Origin: an uncultured Collinsella sp.
Lineage (GTDB): Bacteria; Actinomycetota; Coriobacteriia; Coriobacteriales; Coriobacteriaceae
Direction of reading: 5' to 3'
Length of the DNA stretch: 64,000 nucleotides
Assembly: GCA_902494585.1 (NCBI GenBank)
Contig: CABUUD010000001.1
Location: 28,656-92,655 of the forward strand
Below, in pieces: positions 32,416 to 41,335 of the stretch. Position numbers and translations under genes: made by a program. The notes under the pieces were generated by a model. It saw only the letters and a list, made by a program, of their open reading frames with translations. It had not been told where the DNA came from and ran no database searches. The first letter of the stretch is position 1. The number at the start of each line of letters is the position of its first letter.

Positions 32416-34041
32416 CTACTCCTTATCAAACGAAACGTCGGCGGCGGGAAGTTCAATCGTAAAGACCGAACCGTGCGGGTCCGCCGCGGCAACCTCTATG
32501 CTACCGCCATGCGCCAACGCAATGGAACGGCAGAGCGAAAGACCCAAGCCCACGCTGCGGTGGCTGTCGGCCAGACCATGGTTGGCGGTATAGAACGACT
32601 CAAAAATTCGCTCGCGGTCCTCGGGTGCGATGCCCGGACCATCATCGGCCACCGAGCACGCCACGCGTCCATCGTCGACGCCAATCGAAATCATGATATG
32701 CGAGCCTGCGGGCGTATAGGTGATGGCGTTGTTCACCAGATTGACCACCAGCTGCACCATCAGGCGCGCATCGACGTTGACGAGCGCCGGCTCATCGCAC
32801 GCCACCACCTTAAGGTCGTGCTCGCGCACGGCAGGGTTCACGTGGCGCAGCGCCTCCTCGACGATATCGTCCATGAGCTCGAGCGTGGTCGACAGTCGCA
32901 TACCGCCGCCCTCGAGCTTGGTGATGGCGAGCAGGTTCTCGACGGTGACGTTGAGCCATTGCGCATCCGAGCGAATGGACAGGAGCAGGCCGCGGCGCGT
33001 CTGGGCGTCGAGCACGGCGGTGCCGGTCGAGCCCTGGTCGAGCAGCACGTCGGCATTGCCCGAGATGCTCGTGAGCGGCGTGCGCAGGTCGTGCGAGATG
33101 GAGCGCAGCAGGTTGGCGCGCAGCTGCTCATTTTTGGCAAGCACCGCCGCCTCCTCGCGGGCCTCCATGGCGCGGGCGCGATCGAGTGCCAGCTCGCCTT
33201 CGCTCACGATGGCATCGGCAAGTGTCCGCTCCTCGTGCGTCAGCACGTCGGGCTCGGCAACGATAGCCAGCACGCCCACCACCGAGGCAGGGTTGCCCGA
33301 GCGCACGAAGCCGTCACCCGTGCGAACCGTCAGGTAGATGCCATAAAACGCCGAGCCGCCATAAGTGGCGTCGAGCGGCATTCCCACATAGGCGGACGCC
33401 GAGAGACGCGGCGGCATCTGCGGCGCCAGCTCGTGCACCGGCGCGGCATCGCCCACGGCCGTGTATGTCGCACGCGGCAGCAGGTCATCATCGTCGGCAT
33501 CGGCGCTGTACCATACGACCGGACAGCCCGAAAGACGCGCCAGCTGCGTTGCCATGGCATGGACAATCTGCTGCTGATCGGCGCACCGCTGCAGCATGCG
33601 GTTGGTCTCGAGCACCATATGCGTGCGACGGTCGCTGGCGGCAGCCTGTGCCAAGGCGCGGCGCAGGGCCAACGCAATCGAGCTCGACACAAGCGAGACC
33701 ACAAACATGATGAAGAACATGCCGGGATAGGCGCGGTCGATAAACGACAGCGAGTAGCGCGGATCGACAAACAAGAAGTTGTAGAGCGCCGCGGCGGCAG
33801 CCGCACTCAACAGGCAATACAGGCGGCTCCAGGTGAAAAAGGCACACAGCTGCACGGCAAGCACATAGACGATCATGATGCTCGGCGCGAGACCCGGATG
33901 GTCGAGCAGCGCGCCCACAATCGTCGCCGCGACCAGCAGCCCCGCCGATACGCAGGCGTCATACAGAGGAGTGCGGCGCGTCAGCGTTGTGCGCCGCCAC
34001 CAAAAGCTATCGGCAATATCGCCGTCCGTACGGACGTCCAT
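32416..34041 (-). CDS. KdpD-like sensor histidine kinase lacking the N-terminal sensor half
   Basis: 541 residues. It starts with the four-helix membrane domain of KdpD (DUF4118; ILVA-rich residues 28-130 with LYNFLFVDPRYSLSF), then a GAF-like domain, the dimerisation helix with His in SISHDLRTPL near 315, and the ATPase domain (NLVNNAITYTP, DDGPGI, GLGLSLC). The roughly 350-residue cytoplasmic KdpD and Usp-like region of full-length KdpD, which senses potassium and c-di-AMP in other bacteria, is absent. The gene begins cleanly behind GAGAGGGG, so this is a short form, not an obvious truncation. Kup and a small membrane protein lie directly upstream on the same strand. Confidence 0.88.
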   Translation of the reverse strand: MDVRTDGDIADSFWWRRTTLTRRTPLYDACVSAGLLVAATIVGALLDHPGLAPSIMIVYVLAVQLCAFFTWSRLYCLLSAAAAAALYNFLFVDPRYSLSFIDRAYPGMFFIMFVVSLVSSSIALALRRALAQAAASDRRTHMVLETNRMLQRCADQQQIVHAMATQLARLSGCPVVWYSADADDDDLLPRATYTAVGDAAPVHELAPQMPPRLSASAYVGMPLDATYGGSAFYGIYLTVRTGDGFVRSGNPASVVGVLAIVAEPDVLTHEERTLADAIVSEGELALDRARAMEAREEAAVLAKNEQLRANLLRSISHDLRTPLTSISGNADVLLDQGSTGTAVLDAQTRRGLLLSIRSDAQWLNVTVENLLAITKLEGGGMRLSTTLELMDDIVEEALRHVNPAVREHDLKVVACDEPALVNVDARLMVQLVVNLVNNAITYTPAGSHIMISIGVDDGRVACSVADDGPGIAPEDRERIFESFYTANHGLADSHRSVGLGLSLCRSIALAHGGSIEVAAADPHGSVFTIELPAADVSFDKE

Positions 34042-34070
34042 CAGCGCCCCGCCCCTCTCTCATAAACAAA

Positions 34071-34109
34071 AACCACCACAAAGGGGACAGGCACCTTTGT
34101 GGTGGTTTC
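34071..34109. repeat. REP-like palindrome (ACCACCACAAAGG type)
   Basis: AAACCACCACAAAGG (34071-34085) and its exact complement (34095-34109) around GGACAGGCA. Related to the GTGACAAAGGG family through the CAAAGGGGACAG centre, with different arm ends. A further partial arm follows at 34112-34122. Confidence 0.88.
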
Positions 34110-34154
34110 CCTTGTGGTGGTTCCAAGTGTAAAGCCTTCTACGACCGGCAGTCG

Positions 34155-34349
34155 CTAGACAAACAGCACGTGCGCGAGCAGGGCACACACGCACACCGCT
34201 CCAAATACCAGTGCCACGATCGAAATTACGCGATCGGCCATGTCCATGTTGGCACGGTTCGTCAAAAACCGATCTTCGGCGGCGTCGGCGCGTGCCTCAC
34301 GCACCATCTCGGCAACCACCTCGTGGCCATCAAGCGTCTTTGCATCCAT
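34155..34349 (-). CDS. Small membrane protein between kup and kdpD-like gene
   Basis: 64 residues: an acidic N-terminal helix (DAKTLDGHEVVAEMVREARA) and one C-terminal membrane helix (VISIVALVFGAVCVCALLAHVLF). I prefer the ATG at 34349 because GGGGAGG lies five bases upstream; an ATG ten codons earlier (34379) has a weaker site. It begins 61 bases after the Kup stop and precedes the sensor kinase, so it may be an accessory subunit or regulator of Kup. No family is recognised. Confidence 0.6.
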   Translation of the reverse strand: MDAKTLDGHEVVAEMVREARADAAEDRFLTNRANMDMADRVISIVALVFGAVCVCALLAHVLFV

Positions 34350-34410
34350 GTTTGCCTCCCCGGTCTCAACCTTGTCCATCGAAAACCAACTCCATGCAAC
34401 CTGTCGGCGC

Positions 34411-36438
34411 CTACGGCCGCTCGTTGGGAGCCAGGCGCTGCATCTTGTTCACGGCCTTGAACTTGGTGAACAGCGGCACGTACTCAAAGCTCACGTTGGA
34501 GTTCTCCAGGCCGTACCAACGCGCGGGCGTGCCGGCGGCGCGGCGGATGATGTACTTGAGCGTGATGGCCGTACGCTCGCTGGGCTCCACATCGCTTTCG
34601 GGCGCCAGAAGCTTACGGATCAGGACGAACTTGAACGTGCCGATGTTACCCGGATCCTTGTAGACCGAGTAGTCATGCGTCTGCGGCGGCAGCTCGCCGG
34701 TGGCAGCCAGGTCCTGAACAACCTGACGCAGGTAGGCATTGACGCGTTGGTTGATCTTGTAGCCCAGGTACAGATGCACGCGGAACACGTAGTCGGTGCC
34801 GATCGTCTCGACCGAATAGGCAAAGGTGTGCGGTTCGTCCATGGTCTCGACATTCACAAACCACCAGGCGCGGGCGCGCTTGGGATGCTTGTCCAAGATC
34901 GAATAGACGATATCGCGGTCGATGTAGTCGGTATGGGTGTCCTTGGTCAGGTACACGACGTTGTCGCTCATGCGCTCGTAACGGTCGTCGTCACGCAGGC
35001 GCTTGAGCTGCGGCAGGTAGCTGCGCAGCGGCAGCAGCGTAAACTGGCGCTGCTCGACCGCCGTGCCGTTGTACCAGCACACCATAATGCCCATGATGAG
35101 TGCAGCCATAAGGATGGTGAAGTAGCCGCCGTGGAAGAACTTGGTGAGCGAGCTCACAAAGAAGAAGCCTTCGAGCAAAAGGAAGAAGGCCGCGAAGATC
35201 CACGGAGCAACCTTGAGCTTGCGCTCCTCGTGCAGGTAGAAGAAGAGCAGCAGCGTGGTGCACATCATGGTGAGCGTAATGGCAAGGCCGTAGGCGGCTT
35301 CCATATGCGCCGAGTTCTGGAACAGCAGCACCACGATGACGCAGCCGACAAGCATGACGTTGTTGACCATGGGGATGTAGAGCTGGCCTTTGGTCTCGGC
35401 AGGGTAGAAGACCTGCATGTGCGGCATCAGGTCCAGACGGCTGGCCTCGGACACCAGCGAGAATGCGCCGGTGATGAGCGCCTGCGAGGCAATGATGGCC
35501 GCGACGGTGGAAAGGCCTACGGCAAACGGGCGCAGGCCCGGGGCGAGCATCTGGTAGAACGGGTTGAGGTCGGCAATGCCCATGAGCTCGGGGTTGGCAG
35601 CGTTGTTCATAAGCCAAGCGCCCTGGCCCATATAGGAAAGCAGCAGGCAGCACTTAACGAACGGCCAGGTGGCGTAGATGTTGCCGCGGCCGACGTGGCC
35701 CATGTCGGAGTAGAGCGCCTCGGCACCGGTGGTGGCGAGGAAGCAGCTGCCCAGAATCATGATGCCCGCGTGGTTGTTGGGGCTCAGCAAAAAGGCGATG
35801 CCGCGCACCGGGTTGAGGCACAGCAGCACGGCGGGGTGCTGGAAGACAAAGAACAGACCCGTGCCGCCCAGGAACAGGAACCACAACGTCATGATGGGGC
35901 CAAAGGCGTGACCGATCTTGGCCGTACCGATGCGCTGCACCAAGAAGAGCACGATGATGATGGCGAGCGTAATGGCGACGACGCGGCCCTGGTCATCGCC
36001 CAGCACGGCATGGACCGCCGGGATGGTGCGCAGGCCCTCGATGGCCGTGGTAACGGTAACGGCCGGCGTCAGGATGCCGTCGGCGAGCAGCGCGGCGCCA
36101 CCCAGCATGGCGGGGATGATAAGCCACTTGCCACAGCGCTTGACCAGGCTGTACAGGGCAAAGATGCCGCCCTCACCATGGTTATCGGCGCGCAGCGAGA
36201 TGAGCACATACTTGATGGTGGTCAGCAGCGTGACCGTCCACACGACAAGGGAGAGCGCGCCAAGCACGAACTCCTCCGTCACGCTTCCGATGCCGCCGTT
36301 GCCGGCAACGAGCGCCTTGGTTACATACATAGGGCTGGTGCCGATATCGCCGTACACCACGCCCAGCGTGACGAGCATCGCCGAGATGCTCACAGGAATC
36401 GCAGCGTGCGAGGCTGCCTCCTTGGCCTTTTGTTCCAT
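34411..36438 (-). CDS. kup: Kup-family potassium uptake protein
   Basis: 675 residues: about 12 membrane helices followed by a C-terminal cytoplasmic domain from about 460. The family N-terminal motif GVVYGDIGTSPMY is present, as are GEGGIFALYSL, GILTPAVTV and GAEALYSDMGHVG. Kup proteins import K+ with protons. I start at the ATG at 36438 downstream of GGGAGG. A -10-like TATAAT lies 36 bases upstream. The next genes on the strand are a small membrane protein and the KdpDE-type two-component system, suggesting a potassium-responsive unit. Confidence 0.94.
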   Translation of the reverse strand: MEQKAKEAASHAAIPVSISAMLVTLGVVYGDIGTSPMYVTKALVAGNGGIGSVTEEFVLGALSLVVWTVTLLTTIKYVLISLRADNHGEGGIFALYSLVKRCGKWLIIPAMLGGAALLADGILTPAVTVTTAIEGLRTIPAVHAVLGDDQGRVVAITLAIIIVLFLVQRIGTAKIGHAFGPIMTLWFLFLGGTGLFFVFQHPAVLLCLNPVRGIAFLLSPNNHAGIMILGSCFLATTGAEALYSDMGHVGRGNIYATWPFVKCCLLLSYMGQGAWLMNNAANPELMGIADLNPFYQMLAPGLRPFAVGLSTVAAIIASQALITGAFSLVSEASRLDLMPHMQVFYPAETKGQLYIPMVNNVMLVGCVIVVLLFQNSAHMEAAYGLAITLTMMCTTLLLFFYLHEERKLKVAPWIFAAFFLLLEGFFFVSSLTKFFHGGYFTILMAALIMGIMVCWYNGTAVEQRQFTLLPLRSYLPQLKRLRDDDRYERMSDNVVYLTKDTHTDYIDRDIVYSILDKHPKRARAWWFVNVETMDEPHTFAYSVETIGTDYVFRVHLYLGYKINQRVNAYLRQVVQDLAATGELPPQTHDYSVYKDPGNIGTFKFVLIRKLLAPESDVEPSERTAITLKYIIRRAAGTPARWYGLENSNVSFEYVPLFTKFKAVNKMQRLAPNERP

Positions 36439-36473
36439 AAGCCGGTTTCCTCCCAACTTTAATGTTCGAAGGA

Positions 36474-36500
36474 ATTATAGGTAATCGGCCCATGTTTGAA
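36474..36500 (-). promoter_or_regulatory. Putative kup promoter
   Basis: On the minus strand TTCAAA (36495-36500) and TATAAT (36474-36479) are separated by 15 bases, slightly short of ideal but with a consensus -10. Confidence 0.5.
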
Positions 36501-36561
36501 TGGCACTGTTTTCCCAGCTAGATAAAGATTTATACAGTCTTTAGGCTACCGCGGCGATATG

Positions 36562-36596
36562 GAATGTGACAAAGGGACTGTCCCCTTGTCACATTC
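36562..36596. repeat. REP-like palindrome (GTGACAAAGGG type)
   Basis: GAATGTGACAA and TTGTCACATTC are exact complements around AGGGACTGTCCCC. It lies two bases past the nitroreductase stop. Confidence 0.9.
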
Positions 36597-36597
36597 G

Positions 36598-37470
36598 TCA
36601 TTTTCCAAGCCAGTTTTTGAACCACCATTCCATGGATCGGCTCATCTCGGCCATAAAGGGACTCGTGTGCTTGCGGGTATAGATGTCCACGACGCGCTCC
36701 CCCACCTCGCGGGCATGCGGACGGAACATCGCGTCCATCTCGGCCACCTGCGCGTCCATGGTCGCAGCATCGGCGCGGCAGTAGTGCTCCTCGTGCACCA
36801 GGTTCACCACGGGATGCGCAATGGCCGGACGCTCCTTACGGGGCGTGCCGATGATGAGCATCGACAGCGGCATGGTATAGGGCGGCAGATCGAACAGCTC
36901 GGCAACTTCCTCGGCATTCTCGACGATATCACCGATGTAGCAGCTCCCCAGCCCCAGGGCCTCGGCGGCAACCACGGCGTTTTGCGCGGCGATCACGGCG
37001 TCCTGGGCCGCGATGGCAAAGTCGCCCAAACCCGGTGCACGACGGGGCGCCTTGCCCGTGCGCTCGACAAACTCGGGCTCAAAGCAGCCCACGTGCTCAA
37101 ACAGATCGATCCACTTGGCATAGTCGACCACAAATATTAGCGCCCAGGGCGCCTTGGCGATCATGGGCTGGTGGTCGCACAGGTCGGCCAGACGGTCCAG
37201 CGTAGCCTGCTCGCGAATGCTCACGATGGAATACATCATCATGGCGCCCGCCGACGGCGCGCGACTCGCCGCATGCAAGATCTCCATCCGCTGCTCGTCG
37301 GTCACCGCCACGGGACGGTCGTCGTCATCACGCGCGAAGGCACGCGTAGACGAGCGATGCTCCAAAATGTCCAGTACCGCGTTGCCCGTAGTCTCGACCG
37401 GATAGCCGCACGTATCCACGCCCGCAACTCCGCCGCCGCCCATGTCCGCCTTGCAAACCTGCTCGTTCAT
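36598..37470 (-). CDS. Nitroreductase-family protein
   Basis: 290 residues. The flavin-binding nitroreductase fold is visible: HRSSTRAF near residue 38, SRAPSAGAMMMYSI, the QDAVIAAQNAVVAAEALGLG helix and SCYIGDI, then LIIGTPRKERP. Such enzymes use FMN and NAD(P)H to reduce nitro, quinone or other acceptors. An N-terminal extension of about 30 residues with two cysteines precedes the fold, and the C-terminus is longer than the minimal family. It is divergent from the LtaS-like gene. The natural substrate is unknown. Confidence 0.88.
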   Translation of the reverse strand: MNEQVCKADMGGGGVAGVDTCGYPVETTGNAVLDILEHRSSTRAFARDDDDRPVAVTDEQRMEILHAASRAPSAGAMMMYSIVSIREQATLDRLADLCDHQPMIAKAPWALIFVVDYAKWIDLFEHVGCFEPEFVERTGKAPRRAPGLGDFAIAAQDAVIAAQNAVVAAEALGLGSCYIGDIVENAEEVAELFDLPPYTMPLSMLIIGTPRKERPAIAHPVVNLVHEEHYCRADAATMDAQVAEMDAMFRPHAREVGERVVDIYTRKHTSPFMAEMSRSMEWWFKNWLGK

Positions 37471-37684
37471 CGCCCTACCCTCGCCATTTCTTTAAGAAGC
37501 CTTTACGTTTCCGTGTAATTCCCGTCCATTATCGCGCAGGTCGCCACTACATTGCGCCACACCGCCGCACGTGCGCGTTAATATGGCTGGTTGTTGTGCG
37601 CAGTCACCAATTGCAGCGCATATCTTGGTAACAATCGGGTAAACCCCCGCTTTCGTAGGTTTTAAGTTTGTGAGGAGTCTCAGC

Positions 37685-39985
37685 ATGTTCGCAGCCGCCA
37701 TCTCGCTCGTCGGTCTTGCGGCGACCGTCTACCTTGTCTTGCGCGAGGCCAAGGCCATTCGCGCAAAGTCGGGCACCGTTGCCAAGAGCACCTTCGCCTG
37801 GAGCGTTGCCTTCGGTCTGTTCCAAGTCTTTTTGACCATTTGGGGCGCCGTGGGCCTCGTCGCCCAAAACGAGCCGCTCGCCTTTGTGATGCTCATCCTG
37901 ACCAATGCCATTCTCACCGGATGCGCTTGGGCCAGCATCGCCCGCGACCGCATCGCCCCGCGCGTCTTTGCGTTCGCCGAGCCCGACGCCCCCGCCCCCA
38001 CCGGCAAGCTCGCCCGCCTGCGCGGCGCCTTTGTGGGCAAACCGCTCGTCGCCGCCGTCCTGTGCCTGCTGCTCGCCGGCTTCTTTGCGCTGCTGGGCAT
38101 GGAGGTCTCGTCCAACCACGACTTTACCTGGGTCTACCCCCTGTGTATCCTGCTCGAGTGGGCCATCATCACCACGCTCATGGCCGGCTTGTTCTTCCTG
38201 TTCCAGCGCCACGGCGCGGCTCCCGCGGTCCTGGCCTTTGCCCTCTTTGTCCTGGGCATTGCCGAGTTCTTCGTCATCACGTTTAAATCCATGCCCATCC
38301 AGCCGGGCGACCTTTCGGCCATCTCCACCGCCGCTGCAGTCGCCGGCACCGGCTACACCTTCTCGATCTCGCTGTTCTGCGTGCTGTCCATGGGCTTTAC
38401 CGCCATCGCCATGCTGCTGTGCGAGTACGCCGGCCTGGTCGCGCCACATCGCCAGAAGGGCGCCGCCAACGCCAAGCGCATGCTGCTCACCAACCTGCTC
38501 GTAGCGGTGCTGTGCCTGGGCGGTGTGACCGCGCACGTCACGCTCATCGACTACTACAACACCCTCGGCATCACCGTCTACACCTGGCGCCCGCTCGAGA
38601 GCTACTGGCGTGAGGGCTACCTGCCCGCCTTTATTAGTGCGGCACAGTCCATCAAGCCGCCCAAACCCGCCGACTACTCCGTCGACGATGCCAAGGCCAC
38701 GCTCAAAAAGTACACCAAGGCCTACGACAAGTCCGACGCCGCCAAGAGCGACGAGCGCGCCGCCGCCGAGGAGCAGTTCGATAGCGAGAAGCCCACGGTC
38801 ATCGCCATCATGAACGAGACCTTCTCAGACCTTTCGATCTACCAGAACATGCGCGCCGGCTACGAAGGCCCGCAGTACTTTAAGAACCTGTCCAACTGCC
38901 TCAGCCGCGGCAAGCTCTACGTGAGCGCCTACGGCGGCGGCACCGCCAATACCGAGTTTGAGTTTATGACCGGCAACTCCATGGCCAACCTGGGCTCGGG
39001 CGTGTATCCGTACACCATCTACAACATGGAGACGACCGGGAACCTGGCAGAGCAGTTCAAGTCGCTCGGATATTCCACCACGGCCATGCACCCCAACCAC
39101 GCCACCAACTGGAACCGCGAAAACGTCTATAAGGACTTTGGCTTTGACCAGTTCCTGTCCATCAACGATTTCCAGGGCGCCGATACCCTGCGCGGGATGG
39201 TGACCGACCAGGCTACCTACGACAAGATTCTTGAGCTGCTCGACCAGAACGCCGATCCGCAGTTTATCTTCGACGTGACTATGCAGAACCACTCGGGCTA
39301 CGACACGGGCCTGCTGCCGGTCGATAAGCAGATGCATCTGAACATCGACACGACCGACCTGGACGCCAAGACCGTCGAGGACGGCACGCTGTCCGATGTC
39401 GACGAGTATGTCTCGTGCATCGAGCAGTCCGATCAGGCGCTGCGCTACTTCCTCAACGCCTTGAGCAAGCTCGACCGCAAGGTAGTCGTGGTGTTCTGGG
39501 GCGATCACCAGCCGTTCTTCCCGTCCAAGTTCAATGACAAGTGGTTTACCGGCGAGGACGACGCTACGCATCAAGAGCGCCTGTGGCAGACCGACTACAT
39601 CATCTGGGCCAACTACGACGTTGCCGGCTGCGACCAGACAAGCGAGGTCGATGACCTATCCACCAACTACCTGTCCACCCAGCTCATGCAGCTGATCGGC
39701 GCACCGCTGACCGACTACCAGAAGGCGCACATGACGCTGCGCGAGTCGCTGCCCGCCATTAACTCGGTCGGCTACGAGGACGCTAGCCTGCGTTGGGCGC
39801 TCTCCTCCAACGTCACCGGCGACGACGCCGAGGCCGCGGCTGCCACCAAGGCGCGCGAGGATTACGCCAAGATGCAATACTACGAGATGTTCCGCGACGG
39901 CAAGAACGTGTACACCGAGCACTTCCAGACCGAGGCCAACGAGACCGACCCCAACCTGGCGCCGGGCACGACCAAGATCAAATAG
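37685..39985 (+). CDS. LtaS-like membrane sulfatase (glycerol-phosphate transferase family)
   Basis: 766 residues. The N-terminal 300 carry several membrane helices; the extracytoplasmic sulfatase domain starts near 365. Landmarks are IAIMNETFSD (metal Glu), GGTANTEFEFMTGNS with the nucleophile Thr near 419, FDVTMQNHSGY and VVVFWGDHQPFF with the metal-binding Asp-His. This matches lipoteichoic-acid synthase and related phosphoglycerol transferases that modify glycolipids or cell-wall polymers. The ATG at 37685 follows GAGGAG. It is convergent with the surface operon, with the repeat-rich 40-kb gap between. Confidence 0.9.
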   Translation: MFAAAISLVGLAATVYLVLREAKAIRAKSGTVAKSTFAWSVAFGLFQVFLTIWGAVGLVAQNEPLAFVMLILTNAILTGCAWASIARDRIAPRVFAFAEPDAPAPTGKLARLRGAFVGKPLVAAVLCLLLAGFFALLGMEVSSNHDFTWVYPLCILLEWAIITTLMAGLFFLFQRHGAAPAVLAFALFVLGIAEFFVITFKSMPIQPGDLSAISTAAAVAGTGYTFSISLFCVLSMGFTAIAMLLCEYAGLVAPHRQKGAANAKRMLLTNLLVAVLCLGGVTAHVTLIDYYNTLGITVYTWRPLESYWREGYLPAFISAAQSIKPPKPADYSVDDAKATLKKYTKAYDKSDAAKSDERAAAEEQFDSEKPTVIAIMNETFSDLSIYQNMRAGYEGPQYFKNLSNCLSRGKLYVSAYGGGTANTEFEFMTGNSMANLGSGVYPYTIYNMETTGNLAEQFKSLGYSTTAMHPNHATNWNRENVYKDFGFDQFLSINDFQGADTLRGMVTDQATYDKILELLDQNADPQFIFDVTMQNHSGYDTGLLPVDKQMHLNIDTTDLDAKTVEDGTLSDVDEYVSCIEQSDQALRYFLNALSKLDRKVVVVFWGDHQPFFPSKFNDKWFTGEDDATHQERLWQTDYIIWANYDVAGCDQTSEVDDLSTNYLSTQLMQLIGAPLTDYQKAHMTLRESLPAINSVGYEDASLRWALSSNVTGDDAEAAAATKAREDYAKMQYYEMFRDGKNVYTEHFQTEANETDPNLAPGTTKIK

Positions 39986-40012
39986 CGACTAGCTGCGAAT
40001 TCATAACTGAAA

Positions 40013-40142
40013 CGTCTGTCCAGGCGGAGGCATATAAGGTTCCCTGCTCGGACAGTCCTGCGCAAGACGGAGGCCACATTAAGTGGCCTCCTTTGCGTGC
40101 GGAACTCGCGATGAACCTTATATGCCTCCGCCCGGACAGACG
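40013..40142. repeat. Long inverted-repeat element, copy A
   Basis: 30-base arms (40013-40042 and 40113-40142) match as complements with one difference. The 70-base core has an inner hairpin built on GGCCACATTAAGTGGCC (within 40069-40091). The core is nearly identical, in reverse orientation, to copy B at 40489-40615. It begins 28 bases past the LtaS-like stop. Function unknown; candidates are a mobile miniature element, a bidirectional terminator or a structured RNA. Confidence 0.88.
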
Positions 40143-40194
40143 CCTTGTTGTTGGAGCGCGGCTTGTCATGGGGTGGTAACCGCATCATATATAA

Positions 40195-40446
40195 GTCGAA
40201 GACCACATCTTGTGGCCTTCTTTGTATCCGGAAGCCGTGTCCCAGAATTCACGTCCGGAGTGGGATGTAGCTTCCGCTTACGGCCCCGTTGGGAAACTGC
40301 ATCCCACTCCGATCGCAAATTCCGGGTCGCATTATCCACCAGAGCCCTCAACCGGAAACCGCATCCCATTCCAAAGGCGAATTCCGGGACACGGTTTTCG
40401 AGACCCCACCCATCCGGAAAGCCCGTCCCGCTCTGAATACATCCGG
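40195..40446. repeat. Cluster of short related repeats between elements A and B
   Basis: Contains a hairpin CCACATCTTGTGG near 40203; an inverted pair 40256-40275 with 40292-40311 (18 of 20 matching, both holding GGAGTGGGATG or its complement); further GCATCCCATTCC and AATTCCGGG units to 40390; and a 44-base unit at 40403-40446 that recurs at 49830-49873. No coding capacity is evident. It looks like a site where repeats of one family accumulate. Confidence 0.75.
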
Positions 40447-40488
40447 ACATGGAATATCCGCTTATTAGGCCTTCCAGCAATAAAGGGG

Positions 40489-40615
40489 CGCCCTCCCGGG
40501 CGGTGGGCACGAAGTTCATCGCGAGTTCCGCACGCAAAGGAAGCCACTTAATGTGGCTTCCGTCTTGCGCAGGACTGTAGAGCAGGGAACTTCGTGCCCG
40601 CCGCCTGGGAGGGCG
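40489..40615. repeat. Long inverted-repeat element, copy B
   Basis: 29-base arms (40489-40517 and 40587-40615) match as complements with two differences, both wobble-compatible on one strand. The 69-base core, read on the minus strand, matches copy A almost base for base, whereas the arms differ strongly from A. The inner stem changes GGAGGCC/GGCCTCC to GGAAGCC/GGCTTCC, keeping pairing. It ends 20 bases before the stop of the surface operon's last gene. Confidence 0.88.
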
Positions 40616-40634
40616 TTGCATTTAGAAGACGGAC

Positions 40635-41333
40635 CTAGCGCTTATCCCGCCGGGACAAAAGCAGCGCAGCCATAAAAGCGATGATCGCAAGCGTCAGCAA
40701 CACCAAGAGCAATGTGAGCGTGCTGTCGCCGGTTGCCGCCAGGCCAAACAGGCCGGGGCTCTTACTGCCAGCTGGGCGTACGGGAATCTTCTCGCCATCA
40801 TCCTCGGCGGTAATCTCCCAGCGAATGGTCTTGCCTGCGTCGGCAAGCTCGTTGCCGACCGACGTCGGGACACTTAGTTGCAAGTTGAGCACCGTGCTAC
40901 CATCGTTCGTAAACGTTGCGACTTGCGTGGGATGTGCGAACACACTACCCGGAGTTCCCGTCTGGAGCCAACCTGCAGACGCATCGCCCGCCGACGCCGT
41001 TAAGGTAATGGGCGACAGCAAGTGTGCCGTCTCGTGATCGACAACGGCCCGCACAAACACGCGTACCTGGGACTTTACGCCCGTGGCACGAACCTCGATC
41101 TGCTGCTCACGCACATCGCCGGGCATTAGATCTTTAAAGGCTGGAAACAGATCGGGCTCCCCCGAGGAGCCCGTCGCCCCCGAGACCGTCAGCTGGCGCG
41201 CATTTCCGTCATACGCAATCGCGGGAGTATCGGCGAACGCACGGGCAGGAACGGCGAGCGCGACCACGCAGAAAATGGCCGCGACCACGCAACGCAAGGA
41301 GCGCGCAACGCCTTTGCGAATTGGGAACGCCAT
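40635..41333 (-). CDS. Surface protein with LAATG-type sorting signal
   Basis: 232 residues. A conventional signal peptide (SLRCVVAAIFCVVALAVPAR, then AFA before DTP) and a C-terminal sorting-like end: LAATGD, a 20-residue hydrophobic helix and RRDKR. LAxTG is the motif of class E sortases. The middle is a beta-rich domain with ITLTASAGDASAGW. No sortase gene is in the window. Last gene of the SipW/TasA-like operon, two bases after its neighbour; it may be the wall anchor of the structure. Confidence 0.75.
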   Translation of the reverse strand: MAFPIRKGVARSLRCVVAAIFCVVALAVPARAFADTPAIAYDGNARQLTVSGATGSSGEPDLFPAFKDLMPGDVREQQIEVRATGVKSQVRVFVRAVVDHETAHLLSPITLTASAGDASAGWLQTGTPGSVFAHPTQVATFTNDGSTVLNLQLSVPTSVGNELADAGKTIRWEITAEDDGEKIPVRPAGSKSPGLFGLAATGDSTLTLLLVLLTLAIIAFMAALLLSRRDKR

Positions 41334-41335
41334 AC

